A stretch of DNA of 64,000 bases from Variovorax sp. OV700 (lineage in GTDB: Bacteria; Pseudomonadota; Gammaproteobacteria; Burkholderiales; Burkholderiaceae_C), in contig NZ_FNDR01000012.1 in the NCBI RefSeq assembly GCF_900099805.1, positions 1 through 64,000 of the forward strand. Reading direction: 5' to 3'. The notes beneath the pieces were generated by a model that was given only the letters and a program-made list of their open reading frames with translations, made no database searches and had not been told where the DNA came from. Positions 60,059 through 64,000 of the stretch are shown here, piece by piece. A program made the translations under genes and the position numbers. The stretch's first letter is position 1. Each line of letters opens with the position of its first letter.

Positions 60059-60748
60059 ATGATGAATCTCGACCTGTCGTTCTATAACTGGGACGTCATC
60101 AGCAACTTCGTCGTCAAGGGCTTCTACTTCAGCATCATGCTGACGATCGTGGCCACCATCGGCGGGGTGCTCTTCGGTACCGTGCTGGCGCTCATGCGCC
60201 TGTCGGGCAAGAAATGGCTCGACGCGCCGGCCGCCGTCTACGTCAACGGCATGCGCAGCATTCCGCTCGTGATGGTGATCCTGTGGTTCTTCCTCCTGGT
60301 GCCGGCCTCGTTCTACGCGGCCTTCGGTTCCATCGGCTCGAACTACCGCTCCGAAATTTCGGCCGTGATCACCTTCATCGCGTTCGAGGCGGCCTACTTC
60401 AGCGAGATCATGCGCGCGGGCATCCAGTCGATTCCGCGCGGCCAGGTGCATGCGGGCCAGGCGGTCGGCATGACCTACGGCCAGAACATGCGCCTGGTGG
60501 TGCTGCCGCAGGCGTTCCGCAACATGCTGCCGGTGCTGCTCACGCAGACCATCATCCTGTTCCAGGACACCTCGCTGGTCTATGCCATCGGCGCCTACGA
60601 CATGCTCAAGGGCTTCGAGACCGCGGGCAAGAACTTCGGCCGCCCAATCGAGGCCTATTTGCTCGCAGCCGTCGTCTACTTCATCATGTGCTATGCCTTG
60701 TCGTGGCTCGTCAAGCGCCTCCACAAGAAAATCGCGATCATTCGCTAG
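60059..60748 (+). CDS. gltK: Glutamate/aspartate ABC transporter permease
   Basis: This second membrane subunit has 229 residues. It shows YVNGMRSIPLVMVILWFFLLVP and the EAA loop EIMRAGIQSIPRGQVHAGQAVG, then VLPQAFRNMLPVLLTQTIILFQDTSLVYAI. The ATG at 60059 directly follows the gltJ stop; a second ATG is at 60062. It forms a heterodimer with GltJ. gltL begins 27 bases downstream. Confidence 0.94.
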   Translation: MMNLDLSFYNWDVISNFVVKGFYFSIMLTIVATIGGVLFGTVLALMRLSGKKWLDAPAAVYVNGMRSIPLVMVILWFFLLVPASFYAAFGSIGSNYRSEISAVITFIAFEAAYFSEIMRAGIQSIPRGQVHAGQAVGMTYGQNMRLVVLPQAFRNMLPVLLTQTIILFQDTSLVYAIGAYDMLKGFETAGKNFGRPIEAYLLAAVVYFIMCYALSWLVKRLHKKIAIIR

Positions 60749-60775
60749 TCGAGTGTCTGAACCGGAGAGAAAGAA

Positions 60776-61525
60776 ATGTCCGAGAAAATGATTGAAATCA
60801 AGAACGTCTCCAAGTGGTACGGCCCGGTGCAGGTGCTCAACGATTGTTCGGTGAGCATCTCCAAGGGCGACGTGGTGGTGGTGTGCGGGCCCTCGGGCTC
60901 GGGCAAGTCCACCCTCATCAAGACCGTGAACGCGCTCGAACCCTTCCAGAAGGGCGAGATCACCGTCAACGGCATTCCGCTGCACGATCCCAAGACCAAC
61001 CTGCCGAAGCTGCGCTCCAAGGTCGGCATGGTGTTCCAGCACTTCGAGCTGTTCCCGCACCTGTCGGTGACCGAGAACCTCACGATCGCGCAGATCAAGG
61101 TGCTCGGCCGCAGCCCCGACGAAGCCAAGACTCGCGGCCTCAAGATGCTCGACCGCGTGGGCCTGATGGCGCACAAGGACAAGTTTCCGGGTCAGCTCTC
61201 TGGCGGCCAGCAGCAGCGCGTGGCCATTGCCCGCGCGCTCAGCATGGACCCGATCGTGATGCTGTTCGACGAACCCACCTCGGCACTCGACCCCGAAATG
61301 GTCGGCGAAGTGCTCGACGTGATGGTGAGCCTGGCCAAGGACGGCATGACCATGATGGTGGTTACGCACGAAATGGCCTTTGCCCGCAAGGTGGCAAGCC
61401 GCGTGATCTTCATCGACGTGGGCGGCAAGATCCTGGAAGACTGCCCGAAGGACGAGTTCTTCAGCCACCCCGAAAACCGCCAGCCGCGCACGAAGGATTT
61501 CTTGAACAAGATTCTGCAGCACTGA
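60776..61525 (+). CDS. gltL: Glutamate/aspartate ABC transporter ATP-binding protein
   Basis: This ATPase of the importer has 249 residues. It carries Walker A GPSGSGKSTLIK, the Q-loop region VFQHFELFPHLSVTENL, the signature LSGGQQQRVAIARALSM, Walker B IVMLFDEPTSALDPEMVGE and the H-loop VVTHEMAFARKV. GAGAGAAAG lies before the ATG. A strong terminator follows the stop at 61553-61586. Confidence 0.95.
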   Translation: MSEKMIEIKNVSKWYGPVQVLNDCSVSISKGDVVVVCGPSGSGKSTLIKTVNALEPFQKGEITVNGIPLHDPKTNLPKLRSKVGMVFQHFELFPHLSVTENLTIAQIKVLGRSPDEAKTRGLKMLDRVGLMAHKDKFPGQLSGGQQQRVAIARALSMDPIVMLFDEPTSALDPEMVGEVLDVMVSLAKDGMTMMVVTHEMAFARKVASRVIFIDVGGKILEDCPKDEFFSHPENRQPRTKDFLNKILQH

Positions 61526-61552
61526 TCGATTCGCTGCGGCGCCAAAAAGCAA

Positions 61553-61586
61553 AAGCCACGCTGTTCGCAGCGTGGCTTCTTTATTT
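61553..61586 (+). terminator. Rho-independent terminator between gltL and the nucleoside hydrolase gene
   Basis: AAGCCACGCTG (61553-61563) pairs with CAGCGTGGCTT (61568-61578) around a TTCG tetraloop, then CTTTATTT on the plus strand and an A-run on the other side (61550-61554). Both convergent genes may use it. Confidence 0.88.
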
Positions 61587-61600
61587 GTTGCCTGGAACTG

Positions 61601-62542
61601 CTATGGCAGCCGCGCGACGTGTGCGGCCAGCAGATCGAAGAAGCCCTGCGCATCGCCGTCCGCGATCCAGTTCACGTTGGCAGGGCGCTTCAAGCTGCCG
61701 TGCCAGTCGGCGACTGTCTGCCCAAAGCCCATGCCTTCGCGGCTGTCGACTTCGACGTTGATCAGCCTGCCGCTGAAAAGCGAGGGCTGCAGCAGGTAGG
61801 CAATAACCGTGGCGTCGTGCACCGGGCCTCCGGGCATGTCGTAGTGCTGCATCTCCTGTGGCGCATAGGCGTCGAGGATGTCGGCAACGATGACGCCGGC
61901 CCGGTTGCCGATGCCCCGCAGCCGCGCGATGCGCTCGTCGCTCGTGAGAATCTTGTGCGTCGCGTCGAGCGGCAGCATGGTGATCGGCACGCCGCACTTC
62001 AGCACGGCCTCGGCCGCATGCGGATCGGCAAACACGTTGAACTCCGCGGTGGGCGTGATGTTGCCGCCATTGAAATGCGCGCCGGCCATGAGCACCAGTT
62101 CGCGCAGGCCGCGCACGATCTCGGGTGCTTGTGCGAGAGCAAGCGCCAGGTTGGTTTGCGGCCCGAGCATGGCAAGCGTCACGCTTCGCTCGGGCGCGGT
62201 GCGCAGTGTGCGGATCAGGTAATCGACGGCATGGCCTTCGGCCAGCGGCGTCGCCGGTTCATGCACATCGACGCCAATGATGCCTTCGCGGCCGTGGATG
62301 TTGGCCGCGTAGATGGGTGTGCGCTGCAGCGGGCGTTCCGCGCCGGCGTACACCGGAATGTCCGGCCGGCCGGCCCATTCGCAGGCGAGGAGTGCATTGC
62401 GCGAGGTCTTGGCCAGCGGAACATTGCCGGCCACGGCGGTCAGCGCCTGAAGCTCCAGCGCTTCAGGCGCCGCCATGGCAAACAGCAGCGCGATCACATC
62501 GTCCGCGCCCGGGTCCGTGTCGATGATCAGGGTGTGGTGCAT
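61601..62542 (-). CDS. Inosine-uridine preferring nucleoside hydrolase family protein
   Basis: It hydrolyses N-glycosidic bonds of ribonucleosides (ribose plus base). The 313-residue protein has the Ca-binding DTDPGADDVIALLFAM motif at the N-terminus, TAVAGNVPLAKTSRNAL, GPQTNLALAL, and the active-site loop GGNITPTAEFNVFADPHAAEAVL, with a late DPVHDATVIAYLL-equivalent GGPVHDATVIAYLL. It shares a strand with the TRAP binding-protein gene upstream (45-base gap), so uptake of a related substrate and its hydrolysis may be connected. Base specificity is unknown. Confidence 0.9.
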   Translation of the reverse strand: MHHTLIIDTDPGADDVIALLFAMAAPEALELQALTAVAGNVPLAKTSRNALLACEWAGRPDIPVYAGAERPLQRTPIYAANIHGREGIIGVDVHEPATPLAEGHAVDYLIRTLRTAPERSVTLAMLGPQTNLALALAQAPEIVRGLRELVLMAGAHFNGGNITPTAEFNVFADPHAAEAVLKCGVPITMLPLDATHKILTSDERIARLRGIGNRAGVIVADILDAYAPQEMQHYDMPGGPVHDATVIAYLLQPSLFSGRLINVEVDSREGMGFGQTVADWHGSLKRPANVNWIADGDAQGFFDLLAAHVARLP

Positions 62543-62587
62543 CGCGATATTGTCGCGGCCACCCCGAACGACGCGGGACCTGTCTAC

Positions 62588-63625
62588 TTACTTCTTGCGC
62601 GCGGCGATGGCCTTTTCGGCCGTTGCCACAAGGTCTGCGCCCACCGTGTTCTTCCACTTGTCGTACACCGGGCGCGTGGCCTTCACGAAGGCTTCGCGCT
62701 CGGTGGGGGTGAGCTGCGTCACGGTCACGCCCATGCCGGCGATGTCCTTCAGCACCGGCTTGTCGGCTTCGACGAGGCCCTTGCGCGCGAGTTCGATCTC
62801 CTGCTTGCCGGCATCGACCGCGGCCTGGCGCACGATGGCCTGGTCGGCCGGCGTCCACGAGGCCCAGATTTCCTTGTTGACCACGAAGACCAGCGGATCG
62901 GCGACGTAACCCCAGGTGGTCACGAACTTCTGTCCCACGTTCTGCATCTTGAGCACGGTGAACAGGAAGAGCGGATTCTCCTGGCCGTCGACCGCGCCGC
63001 TGGCGAGCGCGGGCTGTGCGTCGGCCCAGCTCATCTGCGTGGGATTGGCACCGAGGGCGGTGAACATGTCGGAATAGATCGGCGAGCCGACGACGCGGAT
63101 CTTCATGCCCTTCAGGTCTTCGGGCGACTTGATCGGCTTCTTCGAGTTCGTGATTTCGCGGTAACCGTTCTCGCCCCAGGCGAGCGGCACCACGCCGGCC
63201 TTGTCGAGGGTCTTGAACATTTCCTTGCCGACTTCGCCCTGGGTGAGCGCATCGATGGCCGCGTAGTCGGGCATCAAAAAGGGCATGGAGAACAGGTTGA
63301 GCTGCTTGACCTGCGGCGACCAGTTGATGGTGGAGCCCACGGCCATGTCGATCACGCCCTGGCGAAGTGCGCTGAACTCGCGGGTCTGGTCGCCTTGAAT
63401 GAGCGACACGCCGGGGTAGAGCTTGATGTTGATGCGGCCTTGGGTACGTTCCTTCACGAGGTCGGCCCAGATCTTTCCGGCTTGGCCCCACGGTGTCGGC
63501 GGGCCGAGCACGAGCGACATTTTGTATTCGGGCTTGTAGGCGGCCTGCGCCATGGCGCCGGTCGAAAAGAGGCCGAGTGTGGCGGCGACGGCGGCAAGGC
63601 CAAGCAGGGTGCGGCGGAATTTCAT
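62588..63625 (-). CDS. TRAP transporter substrate-binding protein (DctP family)
   Basis: This periplasmic binding protein belongs to a tripartite ATP-independent transporter. The 345-residue protein has a signal peptide (MKFRRTLLGLAAVAATLGLF, then STGAMAQ, cut near residue 27). The DctP fold shows PTPWGQAGKIWADLVKERTQ, the PIYSDMFTALGANPTQMSWAD segment with conserved Asn/Pro, ALASGAVDGQENPL and YVADPLVFVVNKEIW. CAAGGAG precedes the ATG at 63625. The membrane partners DctQ and DctM are not in the window; the nucleoside hydrolase follows. Substrate is probably an organic acid or nucleoside-like compound. Confidence 0.9.
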   Translation of the reverse strand: MKFRRTLLGLAAVAATLGLFSTGAMAQAAYKPEYKMSLVLGPPTPWGQAGKIWADLVKERTQGRINIKLYPGVSLIQGDQTREFSALRQGVIDMAVGSTINWSPQVKQLNLFSMPFLMPDYAAIDALTQGEVGKEMFKTLDKAGVVPLAWGENGYREITNSKKPIKSPEDLKGMKIRVVGSPIYSDMFTALGANPTQMSWADAQPALASGAVDGQENPLFLFTVLKMQNVGQKFVTTWGYVADPLVFVVNKEIWASWTPADQAIVRQAAVDAGKQEIELARKGLVEADKPVLKDIAGMGVTVTQLTPTEREAFVKATRPVYDKWKNTVGADLVATAEKAIAARKK

Positions 63626-63700
63626 TTGAGGTCTCCTTGTTTTCTGAACACAACTAAGCGATGAATGGTTTTGGGGACGGTACGTTCGGGGCGGATGCAT

Positions 63701-63956
63701 TCAGGGCGCGTGCACAGGCCACCGGGTACTCCCCTCCGCGAATGTCCCCCGGGCTTCGCCCTCCTCCTTTATTTCGCTGCGGGGAGCACCCGGCGCCCTG
63801 CGCCCACTGGGCGCTGCGCTTGTTCCGCTCGATCAATAACCGCTCTGGACAACGATCCCGTCGATGGGGTGCCTTGCGCAGCGAAATAAAGGAGGAGCCC
63901 GAAGGGCGGGGGACATTCGCGGAGAAAGGTACCCCGTCGGCGGGAGCGCGCCCTGA
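63701..63956. repeat. Long imperfect inverted repeat (about 80-base arms) in the 3' intergenic region
   Basis: The left arm, 63701-63781, runs from TCAGGGCGCG through GCGAATGTCCCCCGGGCTTC to CCTCCTTTATTTCGCTGCG. The right arm, 63877-63956, is its near reverse complement from CGCAGCGAAATAAAGGAGGA to CGCGCCCTGA. The inner 57 bases match almost perfectly, except that a GGGCTTCGCCC/CCCGAAGGG centre is flipped; the outer part is weaker. The spacer is 95 bases, and pairing continues weakly inwards (GCACCC/GGGTGC). No protein is encoded in it. It fills most of the 375 bases upstream of the TRAP gene; the rest shows nothing else. Confidence 0.75.
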
Positions 63957-64000
63957 AACGTGACCAAATGCCGAACCAAGCACTTCACGAATAGCGCGCG

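Noticed and set aside
61619..63664. 681-codon plus-strand frame opposite the nucleoside hydrolase and TRAP genes
   Set aside because: The minus-strand genes have signal peptide, motifs and ribosome sites; the plus frame is compositional only.
63782..63876. tRNA or small RNA gene in the spacer of the long inverted repeat
   Set aside because: No cloverleaf, T-loop sequence or promoter-terminator pair could be recognised.

Overview
The window looks like chromosomal DNA of a high-GC betaproteobacterium of the order Burkholderiales, most likely Comamonadaceae and Variovorax-like. This rests on the general GC-rich codon use, the gene families present (TRAP and Glt-type transporters, many SDR and LysR genes), a betaproteobacterial-type tandem glycine riboswitch, and repeats that can be read as 'PHPNLPPEGEG'. 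The genus assignment is inference from family knowledge, not a database result.

Region 1 (1-28 kb) is a surface-polysaccharide (O-antigen-like) island. A partial D-amino-acid dehydrogenase gene preceded by a tandem glycine riboswitch lies at the left edge. Then come rmlBDAC (dTDP-L-rhamnose), a SAM methyltransferase, and a large, AT-richer RgpF-type/WsaF-like rhamnosyltransferase fusion. On the opposite strand are gmd-rmd (GDP-D-rhamnose) and a wzm-wzt ABC exporter. Between and beside these genes I recognise two decayed genes: the C-terminal end of a flippase-like membrane protein (9.1-9.3 kb) and the cupin end of a ManC/AlgA-type GDP-mannose pyrophosphorylase (12.9-13.2 kb). GT2 glycosyltransferases, an SGNH acyltransferase and a WecA/MraY-type phosphosugar transferase follow. 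Housekeeping argB and slmA bracket a further insert holding a 1465-residue four-enzyme protein, a tandem GT2 and galE. The layout suggests an ABC-transporter-dependent polysaccharide containing rhamnose, with methyl and acyl decorations.

Region 2 (28.9-39.1 kb) carries a DUF1326/DUF2182 pair, an EamA exporter and a sugar-acid catabolic cluster: a GntR regulator with a strong palindromic operator, a UxaA-family dehydratase, an Ldh-type dehydrogenase, two SDRs and an FAH-family hydrolase. A LysR/SDR divergent pair follows.

Region 3 (39.2-50.9 kb) is a fatty-acid/acyl-CoA degradation operon: TetR regulator, acyl-CoA dehydrogenase, FadN-like hydroxyacyl-CoA dehydrogenase/enoyl-CoA hydratase, thiolase, hydrolase, thioesterase, SDR, HCCA-isomerase-like protein and enoyl-CoA hydratase. 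A DUF559 endonuclease-like gene flanked by near-perfect 37-bp inverted repeats sits between the fadN-like gene and the thiolase. It is the best candidate here for an under-described element.

Region 4 (50.5-64 kb) has a hotdog thioesterase, an Atm1-like ABC exporter, a 2-hydroxyacid dehydrogenase, an array of the same repeat family, an amidase divergent from a LysR gene, aspartate ammonia-lyase followed by a complete gltIJKL acidic amino-acid ABC transporter, a nucleoside hydrolase, a TRAP solute-binding protein, and a long imperfect inverted repeat at the right edge. No rRNA, tRNA, CRISPR array or intact insertion sequence was recognised.
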